Shown here piece after piece: positions 1 to 6,567 of a stretch of 6,868 bases of DNA (positions within the stretch are counted from its first letter, which is position 1; each line of letters begins with the position of its first letter). The stretch is taken from the NCBI GenBank assembly GCA_013813615.1, contig JACCRJ010000455.1, forward strand, positions 1 through 6,868, written 5' to 3'. The translations under genes and the position numbers were made by a program. Source of the DNA: Lautropia sp. (GTDB lineage Bacteria; Pseudomonadota; Gammaproteobacteria; Burkholderiales; Burkholderiaceae_E). A model generated the notes under the pieces. It saw only the letters and a list, made by a program, of their open reading frames with translations, did no database searches and was not told where the DNA came from.

Positions 1-1
1 G

Positions 2-877
2 ATCAAGGAGGGCCGCGGCTGCGGGCCGGACGGGGACTACGTCCTGCTCAAGCTGGACCACCTTGGCGCCGACAAGATCATCAACAAGCTGCCGTCGATC
101 CGCGAAATCGCCATCAAGTTCGCCAACGTCGATCCGGTCCGCGACCCGATCCCGGTGGTTCCCACCATTCACTATCAGATGGGAGGCATACCGACCAACT
201 ATCACGGGCAGGTCGTCGCGCCCATGGGCGACGATCCCAACGCCGTCGTCAATGGCCTCTATGCGATCGGCGAGTGCGCCTGCGTGTCCGTGCATGGCGC
301 CAACCGCCTCGGCACCAACTCGCTGCTGGACCTTCTGGTCTTCGGCCGGTCGGCCGGCGACCACATCATCAAGTCCAATTTCGCGCAGGCGAGCCACAAG
401 CCGCTGCCGAGGGACGGCGGCGACCAGTCGCTGTCGCGGCTGGCGCGGCTCAACGGGTCGAGCAGCGGCGAACGCACCCAGGACGTGGGTAACGACATCC
501 GGCGCGACATGCAGGCGCACTGCGGCGTGTTCCGGACCTCGGAGCTGCTGGCAAGCGGCGTGGGCAAGATCACGGGCCACGCCGAAAGAGCCGCGACCAT
601 CCACCTGAAGGACAAGTCGCAGGTGTTCAACACGGCGCGGGTGGAAGCGCTGGAACTCGACAATCTGGTGGAAGTCGCCAAGGCGACCATCATCTCCGCC
701 GAGGCCCGCCGCGAAAGCCGTGGCGCCCATGCGCACCGGGATCATCCCGAGCGGGACGACGTCGACTGGATGAAGCACAGCCTGTGGTATTCGCAGGGCG
801 GCCGGCTGGCCTACAAGCCGGTCAACCTCAAGCCGCTCACGGTGGAATCGTTCAAGCCGAAGGCGAGGACGTTCTGA
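2..877 (+). CDS. sdhA: Succinate dehydrogenase flavoprotein subunit, C-terminal part (5' truncated by window edge)
   Basis: SdhA oxidises succinate to fumarate at a covalently bound FAD on the cytoplasmic face of the membrane-bound succinate:quinone oxidoreductase (complex II). The frame is open from base 2 to the TGA at 875-877, giving 291 residues, about half of the roughly 590-residue family length. The FAD-attachment histidine and N-terminal Rossmann region lie upstream of the window. Visible landmarks are EGRGCGPDGDY near the edge, HYQMGGIPTNYHGQ with its His at 170-172 (the equivalent of E. coli His354), and HGANRLGTNSLLDLLVFGR with its Arg at 305-307 (equivalent of Arg399); both contact the dicarboxylate. 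The C-terminal helical domain has FRTSELL, ALELDNLVEVA and ESRGAHAHRDHPERDD, and the protein ends in KARTF. sdhB follows after 70 bases and is presumably co-transcribed. No frameshift or odd composition is seen. Identification is very secure. Confidence 0.98.
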   Translation: MKEGRGCGPDGDYVLLKLDHLGADKIINKLPSIREIAIKFANVDPVRDPIPVVPTIHYQMGGIPTNYHGQVVAPMGDDPNAVVNGLYAIGECACVSVHGANRLGTNSLLDLLVFGRSAGDHIIKSNFAQASHKPLPRDGGDQSLSRLARLNGSSSGERTQDVGNDIRRDMQAHCGVFRTSELLASGVGKITGHAERAATIHLKDKSQVFNTARVEALELDNLVEVAKATIISAEARRESRGAHAHRDHPERDDVDWMKHSLWYSQGGRLAYKPVNLKPLTVESFKPKARTF

Positions 878-906
878 TTCCCAACCCCCGCAATCGAACC
901 AGACGC

Positions 907-924
907 CTCGCCGCTGCAGGCGAG
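907..924 (+). repeat. Small inverted repeat in the sdhA-sdhB gap
   Basis: The arms CTCGCC (907-912) and GGCGAG (919-924) are perfectly complementary around a six-base loop, GCTGCA. The hairpin would end 23 bases before the sdhB start and leaves the sdhB Shine-Dalgarno (GAGG, 937-940) free. No T-run follows, so it does not look like a terminator. It could be an mRNA processing or stability element, or chance in GC-rich DNA. Confidence 0.35.
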
Positions 925-947
925 CCAGGCAGGACCGAGGTCGCACA

Positions 948-1664
948 ATGATTGAAAAACGCCGGATGAAATTCTCCATCTACCGTTACGATCCCGACCG
1001 GGATGCGAAGCCTTATATGCAGGATCTCGAGGTCGAGCTGCTGCCTACCGACAAGATGCTGCTGGACGCGCTGATGCGCATCAAGTCCGGCGACGACGAC
1101 TCCGTCTCCTTCCGGCGGTCATGCAGGGAAGGCGTCTGCGGCTCCGACGGGATGAACATCAACGGCAAGAACGGCCTCGCCTGCATCACCAACCTGCTCG
1201 AGCTGAAGGAACCCGTGGTGCTCAAGCCGCTGCCCGGCCTGCCGGTGATCCGGGACCTGATCGTCGACATGACGCTGTTCTTCAAGCAATACGACTCGGT
1301 AAAGCCCTACCTGATCAACGACACGCCGCCGCCGGAGCGGGAGCGCCTGCAGACGCCGGAGGAGCGGGACGAACTCAACGGCCTCTACGAGTGCATCCTC
1401 TGCGCCTGCTGCTCCACCTCCTGCCCCTCGTTCTGGTGGAATCCGGACAAGTTCGTCGGCCCGGCGGGCTTGCTGCAGGCTTACCGCTTCCTGGCGGACA
1501 GCCGTGACCTGGCCACCAGCGAGCGACTGGACAACCTGGAGGACCCCTACCGGCTCTTCCGTTGCCACTCGATCATGAATTGCGTGGACGTCTGCCCGAA
1601 GAACCTGAACCCGACGCGCGCAATCGGCAAGATCAAGGATCTGCTGGTCCGGCGCTCCGTCTAG
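948..1664 (+). CDS. sdhB: Succinate dehydrogenase iron-sulfur subunit
   Basis: SdhB carries electrons from the FAD of SdhA to ubiquinone through [2Fe-2S], [4Fe-4S] and [3Fe-4S] centres. It is 238 residues long, the same as E. coli SdhB, and the cluster residues from 149 on share its numbering. The N-terminal ferredoxin-like domain has Cys59, Cys64, Asp67 and Cys79 for [2Fe-2S]; the Asp in third place is also found in E. coli, so it is not a defect. The C-terminal domain has Cys149, Cys152, Cys155 and Cys216 for [4Fe-4S], and Cys159, Cys206 and Cys212 for [3Fe-4S]. Pro160, Trp164, His207 and Ile209, which line the quinone pocket in E. coli, are all kept. The start at 948 is chosen because GAGG at 937-940 sits seven bases upstream; the in-frame ATG at 966 lacks a comparable site, although the family's conserved region begins near it. 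sdhE starts 20 bases after the stop. Confidence 0.98.
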   Translation: MIEKRRMKFSIYRYDPDRDAKPYMQDLEVELLPTDKMLLDALMRIKSGDDDSVSFRRSCREGVCGSDGMNINGKNGLACITNLLELKEPVVLKPLPGLPVIRDLIVDMTLFFKQYDSVKPYLINDTPPPERERLQTPEERDELNGLYECILCACCSTSCPSFWWNPDKFVGPAGLLQAYRFLADSRDLATSERLDNLEDPYRLFRCHSIMNCVDVCPKNLNPTRAIGKIKDLLVRRSV

Positions 1665-1684
1665 CCGCCCGCAGCGCGCACGCC

Positions 1685-1939
1685 ATGCTCAGCAGCGAGC
1701 GGATCCGGCGGATCCGGTGGCGGGCGCGGCGCGGGCTGCTGGAGAACGACATCCTGCTGACGCGGTACCTGGACGCGAACGAGCAGCTAATGACCGACGA
1801 GCAGGTGACGGCGTTCGACCAGCTGCTCGACCTCTCCGACCCCGAACTGCTGGACCTGATCCTGCGGCGCGCGGATCCGTCGGGGCCGCTGGACTGCCCG
1901 CCGGTGCACCGCTTGGTCGAGGACCTGCGCCAGGCCTGA
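1685..1939 (+). CDS. sdhE: SdhE, FAD assembly factor for succinate dehydrogenase (succinate dehydrogenase assembly factor 2 family)
   Basis: SdhE is a small soluble protein that binds SdhA and promotes covalent attachment of FAD. This one is 84 residues, typical for the family (E. coli SdhE is 88). The defining RGxxE motif is at residues 16-20 (RGLLE), after a basic N-terminus, [17 protein letters not shown]. The rest reads as the expected small helical bundle: [10 protein letters not shown], then [26 protein letters not shown], then a short C-terminal helix ending [10 protein letters not shown]. The start at 1685 is the only ATG that lies after the sdhB stop and keeps the family N-terminus. 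The frame is open further upstream, but only as a shadow of sdhB. No strong Shine-Dalgarno is visible, so translation may be coupled to sdhB, whose stop is 20 bases away. In E. coli sdhE is unlinked to sdh; here it directly follows sdhB, as expected for Betaproteobacteria. Confidence 0.95.
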   Translation: MLSSERIRRIRWRARRGLLENDILLTRYLDANEQLMTDEQVTAFDQLLDLSDPELLDLILRRADPSGPLDCPPVHRLVEDLRQA

Positions 1940-1965
1940 CCTCGTTCGGGGCGACCGTCAGCGGG

Positions 1966-1985
1966 CGCGTCGGTATACCGACGCG
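1966..1985 (+). repeat. Perfect 20-base palindrome in the sdhE-gltA gap
   Basis: The sequence from CGCGTCGGTA (1966-1975) to TACCGACGCG (1976-1985) is its own reverse complement, with GGG (1963-1965) and CCC (1988-1990) able to extend it past a two-base bulge. As RNA it would form an eight-pair stem with a TATA loop, 26 bases after the sdhE stop. As DNA it could be the operator of a dimeric regulator acting on gltA. No T-run follows, so a standard intrinsic terminator is unlikely. The palindrome is seen directly; the function is inference. Confidence 0.6.
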
Positions 1986-2069
1986 AGCCCTCGACAGCGT
2001 CCCGCCGGGACCGCCGATTGCTGCAGATGCGATAGCATGCGGGCAGCAGCGAATCGCCCCTTTAGCGCT

Positions 2070-2092
2070 GCCGGGTCGCCCGGCTAACAGGA
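2070..2092 (+). promoter_or_regulatory. Hairpin next to the gltA Shine-Dalgarno
   Basis: The arms GCCGGG (2070-2075) and CCCGGC (2079-2084) form a six-pair stem with a TCG loop. It ends five bases before the AGGA Shine-Dalgarno at 2089-2092, which itself stands eight bases before the gltA ATG. The ribosome site is left unpaired, so the hairpin may simply keep it open or may slow upstream nucleases. I see no convincing -35/-10 pair for gltA in 1940-2100. Confidence 0.4.
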
Positions 2093-2100
2093 ATCACCCA

Positions 2101-3426
2101 ATGACCAGCACATCCGCCTACAAAGCCACGCTGTCCTTTTCCAACGACGGATCTTCCATTGAGTTTCCCGTCTACGAGGGCACTACCGGTCCCGACGTCA
2201 TCGACATCCGCACGCTGTATGGCTCGACTGGCAAGTTCACCTTCGACCCGGGCTTCATGTCCACCGCCGCGTGCGAATCCGAGATCACCTACATCGACGG
2301 CGACAAGGGCGAGCTCTTGTACCGCGGCTATCCGATCGAGCAGATCGCCGTCCACTGCGACTACCTGGACACCTGCTACCTGCTGCTTCACGGCGAGCTG
2401 CCGACCTCGGAAGAGAAGGCCGACTTCGACTACCGGGTCACGCACCACACGATGATCCACGAGCAGATGAACCGCTTCTTCGCGGGTTTCCGCCGTGATG
2501 CGCATCCCATGGCGATACTGGTCGCCTGTGTCGGCGCCATGTCCGCTTTCTATCACGACTCTCTCGACATCACGAATCCGGAGCACCGCCACATCTCGGC
2601 GATCCGGCTGATCGCAAAGATGCCCACGATGGTGGCGATGGCGTACAAGTACTCGGTCGGCCAGCCTTCGATGTATCCGAAGAACAGCCTGTCGTATAGC
2701 GCCAACCTGATGCACATGATGTTCGGCACGCCTTGCGAAGCCTACGAGCCGAACGACGTGCTGGTGCGGGCCCTGGACCGGATCCTGATCCTGCATGCCG
2801 ACCATGAGCAGAATGCGTCCACCTCGACGGTCCGCCTTGCCGGTTCCTCCGGTGCCAACCCCTTCGCCTGCATCGCCGCCGGCATCGCCACTCTCTGGGG
2901 GCCGGCCCACGGCGGCGCCAATGAAGCCTGCCTGCTGATGCTCGACCAGATTCAGCGCGAGGGCGGCATCGAGAAAATCGGCGAATTCATCGCCAAGGTC
3001 AAGGACAAGAATTCGGGTGTGAAGCTGATGGGCTTCGGCCACCGGGTCTACAAGAATTACGACCCGCGGGCCAAGCTGATGCAGGAGACCTGCAAGGAGG
3101 TCCTCGGCGAACTCGGCCTCGGCGATGATCCGATTTTCAAGCTGGCCATGGAACTGGAGCGGATCGCCCTCGAGGATAACTATTTCGTCTCCCGCAAGCT
3201 CTACCCGAACGTCGATTTCTACTCCGGCGTCGTGCAGAAGGCGATGGGGATCCCGACCAGCATGTTCACCTGCATCTTCGCGCTTGCCCGCACGGTCGGC
3301 TGGATCGCCCAGTGGAACGAGATGATCGGCGAAACCGACCAGAAGATCGGCCGGCCGCGCCAGCTGTACACCGGCGCAACCCGCCGGGACATCGTCAGGC
3401 AGCCCGCCGCCGAGACGAAGCGGTAG
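2101..3426 (+). CDS. gltA: Citrate synthase, type II (hexameric, probably NADH-regulated)
   Basis: Citrate synthase condenses acetyl-CoA and oxaloacetate to citrate, the entry step of the TCA cycle, in the cytosol. It is 441 residues, slightly longer than E. coli GltA (427). The catalytic residues are His270 (in [10 protein letters not shown]), His314 (in [13 protein letters not shown]) and Asp372 (in NVDFYSG), matching E. coli His264, His305 and Asp362. The N-terminal domain unique to the Gram-negative hexameric type is present ([20 protein letters not shown]). Met118, Tyr151, Arg169, Lys173 and Cys212 sit at the positions of E. coli Met112, Tyr145, Arg163, Lys167 and Cys206, tied to NADH inhibition, so allosteric control by NADH is likely. 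The start has AGGA eight bases upstream. The frame stays open upstream to 1717, but that part overlaps sdhE and does not resemble citrate synthase. The gene lies 161 bases after sdhE and 238 before sucA. Confidence 0.98.
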   Translation: MTSTSAYKATLSFSNDGSSIEFPVYEGTTGPDVIDIRTLYGSTGKFTFDPGFMSTAACESEITYIDGDKGELLYRGYPIEQIAVHCDYLDTCYLLLHGELPTSEEKADFDYRVTHHTMIHEQMNRFFAGFRRDAHPMAILVACVGAMSAFYHDSLDITNPEHRHISAIRLIAKMPTMVAMAYKYSVGQPSMYPKNSLSYSANLMHMMFGTPCEAYEPNDVLVRALDRILILHADHEQNASTSTVRLAGSSGANPFACIAAGIATLWGPAHGGANEACLLMLDQIQREGGIEKIGEFIAKVKDKNSGVKLMGFGHRVYKNYDPRAKLMQETCKEVLGELGLGDDPIFKLAMELERIALEDNYFVSRKLYPNVDFYSGVVQKAMGIPTSMFTCIFALARTVGWIAQWNEMIGETDQKIGRPRQLYTGATRRDIVRQPAAETKR

Positions 3427-3427
3427 C

Positions 3428-3468
3428 GACGAGCGCCTCGCGAGTCGTCCGGGCCGCACAGCGGCCGG
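3428..3468 (+). terminator. Tandem hairpins directly after gltA, possible weak or factor-dependent terminator
   Basis: Two inverted repeats follow the gltA stop at once. The first pairs GACGA (3428-3432) with TCGTC (3445-3449) and, inside, CGC (3434-3436) with GCG (3440-3442). The second pairs GGCCGC (3452-3457) with GCGGCC (3461-3466) around ACA, and CC/GG may extend it past a one-base bulge to 3468. Neither is followed by a T-run, so a canonical intrinsic terminator is not supported. They may protect the 3' end of the gltA message or only partly reduce read-through into sucA. Confidence 0.35.
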
Positions 3469-3484
3469 TATGTCGTATTCAACC

Positions 3485-3507
3485 CCCCGGCGTATGCGTA
3501 CGCGGGG
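3485..3507 (+). repeat. GC-rich hairpin in the gltA-sucA gap
   Basis: CCCC (3485-3488) pairs with GGGG (3504-3507), and GCGTA (3490-3494) pairs with TACGC (3499-3503). A single bulged G lies at 3489 and the loop is TGCG. That is nine pairs with one bulge. It lies just upstream of a possible sucA promoter. No T-run follows. Its role is unknown. Confidence 0.35.
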
Positions 3508-3511
3508 CGGG

Positions 3512-3535
3512 TGCTAACATCTTCAGCCTGAAGAT
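3512..3535 (+). promoter_or_regulatory. Possible extended -10 promoter overlapping a 17-base dyad, upstream of sucA
   Basis: TGC followed by TAACAT (3512-3520) resembles an extended -10 element, with four of six matches to TATAAT; no good -35 is seen at the proper distance. It runs into a dyad in which ATCTTCAG (3519-3526) and CTGAAGAT (3528-3535) mirror each other exactly around one C. If the -10 is real, transcription would start near 3527, inside the dyad. This is the usual place for a repressor operator, and it would give a leader of about 138 bases before sucA. The dyad is certain; promoter and operator roles are inference. Confidence 0.35.
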
Positions 3536-3572
3536 CGGTGTCGCTCGGCGCTCGCGAGAGCCCTGGAGATGC

Positions 3573-3657
3573 CGCAGCGGTCGGCGTAAGCCGCAGGCCG
3601 TTGCGTTTCGGCACATGTCCGGAGCATCTTTTGACGAGAAACTCGTTTAACAAGGTG
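3573..3657 (+). promoter_or_regulatory. Structured sucA leader RNA: three abutting hairpins, the last hiding the Shine-Dalgarno
   Basis: Hairpin 1 (3573-3605) has an eight-pair outer helix with one G-U pair, an asymmetric internal loop (T3581 against 3594-3597) and an inner CGGC/GCCG helix capped by GTAA, a GNRA-type tetraloop. Hairpin 2 (3606-3624) has six pairs, two of them G-U, and a seven-base loop, CACATGT. Hairpin 3 (3625-3657) pairs CATCTT (3625-3630) with AAGGTG (3652-3657), which is the sucA Shine-Dalgarno, then TT/AA and a G-U pair past single-base bulges at 3651 and 3648, then ACGAG/CTCGT around an AAA loop. No unpaired base separates the three. A 'sucA RNA motif' whose structure overlaps the sucA Shine-Dalgarno is known from Burkholderiales and is a proposed riboswitch. 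I cannot recall its consensus well enough to claim a match. The pairing was worked out by hand, not by energy calculation. Confidence 0.55.
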
Positions 3658-3664
3658 AAGCATC

Positions 3665-6520
3665 ATGATGAAGGCCTTTCGCGCGAACTCCTATCTGTTC
3701 GGCGGGAACGCTCCGTATGTCGAGGAGCTGTACGAGAGCTACCTGAACAACCCCGGCTCGGTACCTGACGCCTGGCGCGCCTATTTCGACAACATGCAGG
3801 CGGTCCCGGCAGCCGACGGCAGTCCCGACACCCGCGACGTGGCCCATGCGCCGATCGTCAAGTCATTCGCGGAACGCGCCAGGGGAGGGCAACTGCAGCC
3901 CCAGCTGATGGGCGGCGACATCCAGTCGGCCCGCAAGCAGGTCTTCGTGATCCAGCTGATCAGCGCCTACCGCTTCCTCGGCACCCGCTACGCGGACCTG
4001 GATCCGCTCAAGCGGCGTGAGCGACCCAGTATTCCCGAGCTGGAACCGGCGTTCTACGACTTCAGCGAGGGCGACCACGCCCACATCTATTCGGCAGCCA
4101 ACACCTTCTTCGGCTTCGAGACCGCCCCCCTGCGGGATATCCTGCAGGCGCTGCGCGACACCTACTGCGGCACGATCGGCGCCGAGTACATGCACATCGC
4201 CGATCCGGCAGTCAAGCGCTGGATCCAGGAGCGGCTCGAGTCGACGCGGGGCAAGTTCAACTTCGGGCCTGAGAAGAAGAAGCACATCCTGAACCGGCTG
4301 ACGGCCGCCGAGGGGCTGGAGCGGTACCTGCACACCAAGTACGTCGGGCAGAAGCGATTCTCGCTCGAAGGCAGCGAGAGCTTCATCGCGGCGATGGATG
4401 AACTGGTCCAGCAGGCCGGTGCCGTCGGCATCCAGGAAATGGTCATCGGAATGGCCCACCGCGGCCGCCTCAACGTGCTGGTCAACGTGATGGGCAAGAT
4501 GCCCAAGGACCTCTTCGCCGAGTTCGAGGGGCATCATGCGGAGGACCTGCCCAGCGGTGACGTCAAGTACCACCAGGGCTTCTCCAGCGACATTTCGACG
4601 CCCGGCGGTCCGGTGCACCTGTCGCTCGCCTTCAACCCCTCGCACCTGGAGATCGTCAATCCGGTCGTGGAAGGCTCCGCCAAGGCGCGCCAGGTCCGCC
4701 GCGGCGACAAGGACGGCTCACAGGTGCTGTCGGTGCTGGTGCACGGCGACGCCGCCTTCGCAGGGCAGGGCGTCATCATGGAGACGCTCAATCTGACCGA
4801 GACGCGCGGCTACGGTACGCGCGGCACGGTCCACATCGTCATCAACAACCAGATCGGGTTCACCACTTCCGACGCCCGCGACGCCCGCTCGACGCTCTAC
4901 TGCACCGACGTCGTCAAGTCGATCGAAGCGCCGGTCTTTCACGTCAACAGCGACGATCCGGAGGCGGTCGTGTTCGCCATCCAACTCGCTCTCGAGTACC
5001 GGATGAAGTTCCGCAAGGACGTGGTGGTCGACATCATCTGCTTCCGCAAGCTGGGCCACAACGAGCAGGACACGCCGTCGGTGACCCAGCCGCTGATGTA
5101 CAAGAAGATCGCCGCTCACCCCGGCACCCGAAGCCTCTACGCCGAGAAGCTGGTGGCCCAGGGCATCGTGTCGGAAACCTACGGCCAGGAGCTGATGACC
5201 GGCTTTCGCAACGCAATGGACGAGGGCAAGCACACCTACGATCCGGTCATCACCAACTTCAAGAGCAAGTTCGCCGTCGACTGGATTCCGTTCCTGAACC
5301 GCAAGTGGACCGATGCGGCGGACACCGGTGTGCCGCTGGCCGAGCTGAAGCGGCTGGGCGAGCGCGTCACCACCGTGCCGGACGGCTTCAAGCTGCATCC
5401 GCTGGTGCAGAAAGTGATCGCCGACCGGCGCGCCATGACCAACGGCGAGCTGATGCTGGACTGGGGCATGGGCGAGCACCTGGCGCTCGCCTCGCTCTGC
5501 GCGTCCGGCTACGCGGTTCGGCTCTCGGGCCAGGACTCGGGACGCGGGACGTTCTCGCACCGACATGCGGTTCTGCACGACCAGAACCGCGAGCGGTGGG
5601 ACCAGGGCAGCTACATCCCGCTGCAATTCGTCGCGGACAACCAGGGCCAGTTCATCATCATCGATTCGGTCCTGTCGGAGGAGGCGGTGCTCGCCTTCGA
5701 GTACGGCTACGCCACCGCCGAACCGAACGCGCTGGTGATCTGGGAGGCCCAGTTCGGCGACTTCGTCAACGGCGCGCAGGTGGTGATCGACCAGTTCATC
5801 TCGTCGGGCGAAACCAAGTGGGGGCGCTCCTGCGGCCTCACGCTGATGCTGCCCCACGGCTACGAGGGGCAGGGCCCGGAGCATTCGTCGGCACGCCTAG
5901 AGCGCTTCCTGCAGCTCTGCGCCGAGAACAACATGCAGGTGCTGCAGCCGACGACCCCCGCTCAGATCTTCCACGCGCTGCGCCGGCAGATGATCCGTCA
6001 GTTCAGAAAACCGCTGATCCTGATGACGCCGAAGTCACTGCTGCGCAACAAGGATGCCGTCTCGGCGCTCGAGGAACTGGCAGACGGCCGTTTCATGACG
6101 GTGATCGGCGACGCCACGGTCGATCCGAAGAAGGTGAAGCGGGTGGTGTTCTGCAGCGGACGCGTCTACTACGACCTGATGACGGAGCACCGCACGCGGG
6201 AATTGGACGAGGTGGCGTTGGTGAGGGTGGAGCAGCTCTATCCGTTCCCTCACAAGGCGTTCGATACGGAGCTCAAGCGCTTCCCGAACGCCACCAGCGT
6301 CGTCTGGTGCCAGGACGAGCCGCAGAACCAGGGCGCCTGGTTCTTCGTGCAGCACCACATCCAGCTCGCGCTGAAGGCCACCCAGAAGCTCGCCTATGCC
6401 GGCCGCCCAGCCTCCGCCTCGCCCGCGGTGGGCTACTACGACAAGCATTACGCGCAGCAGAAGGAGCTGGTGGATGCGGCGCTTGGCCTCGCCCGGCCAC
6501 GCGCCCGCAAGGCCGCCTGA
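3665..6520 (+). CDS. sucA: 2-oxoglutarate dehydrogenase E1 component (thiamine diphosphate-dependent)
   Basis: SucA decarboxylates 2-oxoglutarate on thiamine diphosphate and passes the succinyl group to the lipoyl arm of SucB. It is 951 residues, near the family size (E. coli 933). The N-terminus (NSYLFGGNAPYVEELYESYL, from residue 8) is the segment that tethers E1 to E2. The cofactor domain has His265 (in MAHRGRLNVLVN) and His303 (in KYHQGFSSD), matching E. coli His260 and His298, then FNPSHLEIVNPVVEGS. The ThDP-Mg motif runs from Gly361-Asp362 to Asn394-Asn395 with Ile397. The transketolase-like domain begins near 593 and has SEEAVLAFEYGYA from 671 and His740 in PEHSSARLERFLQL (E. coli His729). 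The C-terminal domain begins near 790. AAGGTG at 3652-3657 serves the ATG at 3665, seven bases on; the next codon, 3668, is also ATG and could be used. That Shine-Dalgarno lies in a predicted hairpin. sucB follows after 47 bases. Confidence 0.98.
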   Translation: MMKAFRANSYLFGGNAPYVEELYESYLNNPGSVPDAWRAYFDNMQAVPAADGSPDTRDVAHAPIVKSFAERARGGQLQPQLMGGDIQSARKQVFVIQLISAYRFLGTRYADLDPLKRRERPSIPELEPAFYDFSEGDHAHIYSAANTFFGFETAPLRDILQALRDTYCGTIGAEYMHIADPAVKRWIQERLESTRGKFNFGPEKKKHILNRLTAAEGLERYLHTKYVGQKRFSLEGSESFIAAMDELVQQAGAVGIQEMVIGMAHRGRLNVLVNVMGKMPKDLFAEFEGHHAEDLPSGDVKYHQGFSSDISTPGGPVHLSLAFNPSHLEIVNPVVEGSAKARQVRRGDKDGSQVLSVLVHGDAAFAGQGVIMETLNLTETRGYGTRGTVHIVINNQIGFTTSDARDARSTLYCTDVVKSIEAPVFHVNSDDPEAVVFAIQLALEYRMKFRKDVVVDIICFRKLGHNEQDTPSVTQPLMYKKIAAHPGTRSLYAEKLVAQGIVSETYGQELMTGFRNAMDEGKHTYDPVITNFKSKFAVDWIPFLNRKWTDAADTGVPLAELKRLGERVTTVPDGFKLHPLVQKVIADRRAMTNGELMLDWGMGEHLALASLCASGYAVRLSGQDSGRGTFSHRHAVLHDQNRERWDQGSYIPLQFVADNQGQFIIIDSVLSEEAVLAFEYGYATAEPNALVIWEAQFGDFVNGAQVVIDQFISSGETKWGRSCGLTLMLPHGYEGQGPEHSSARLERFLQLCAENNMQVLQPTTPAQIFHALRRQMIRQFRKPLILMTPKSLLRNKDAVSALEELADGRFMTVIGDATVDPKKVKRVVFCSGRVYYDLMTEHRTRELDEVALVRVEQLYPFPHKAFDTELKRFPNATSVVWCQDEPQNQGAWFFVQHHIQLALKATQKLAYAGRPASASPAVGYYDKHYAQQKELVDAALGLARPRARKAA

Positions 6521-6551
6521 GCACCACCGCCAGTCATCCGAAAAAGAATTC

Positions 6552-6564
6552 CGGAGTCTCCGAG
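6552..6564 (+). promoter_or_regulatory. sucB ribosome-binding region with a small dyad
   Basis: GGAG (6553-6556) stands 11 bases before the sucB ATG, and GAG (6562-6564) only three before, so the longer, more distant match is the likelier Shine-Dalgarno. The stretch is also a dyad: CGGA (6552-6555) can pair with TCCG (6559-6562) around GTC. The stem is only four pairs and probably weak. It may lower ribosome access slightly, or mean nothing. Confidence 0.35.
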
Positions 6565-6567
6565 AAA

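Noticed and set aside
1146..1148. Missing cysteine ligand in the SdhB [2Fe-2S] site (Asp67)
   Set aside because: The same Asp is present in functional E. coli SdhB, so this is a normal variant and not a damaged site.
1562..1684. An upstream start for sdhE inside sdhB
   Set aside because: The added 41 residues are an out-of-frame reading of the conserved SdhB C-terminus, and SdhE proteins are normally 80-90 residues.
1717..2100. An N-terminal extension of gltA by 128 codons
   Set aside because: This stretch is sdhE in another frame followed by untranslated spacer. The known GltA N-terminus and a good Shine-Dalgarno support the ATG at 2101.
2062..3459. Long open frame on the minus strand (465 codons) opposite gltA
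   Set aside because: It lies fully opposite a clear citrate synthase gene, its translation is low-complexity and rich in Arg, Val, Gly and Asp, and it resembles no family. It is a shadow of GC-rich codon use.
3631..3636. TTGACG as a -35 box for sucA
   Set aside because: No -10-like sequence lies at the right distance, and a start there would fall at or after the sucA start codon. The bases are better explained as part of the Shine-Dalgarno hairpin.
3538..3768. A small gene in the gltA-sucA gap (76 codons)
   Set aside because: It overlaps the start of sucA in another frame, has no ribosome site of note and resembles nothing. The stretch is better explained as leader RNA.
4718..5884. Long open frame on the minus strand (388 codons) opposite sucA
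   Set aside because: Same reason: antisense to well-conserved SucA motifs, with a biased composition (Val, Arg, Leu, His, Asp) and no recognisable domain.
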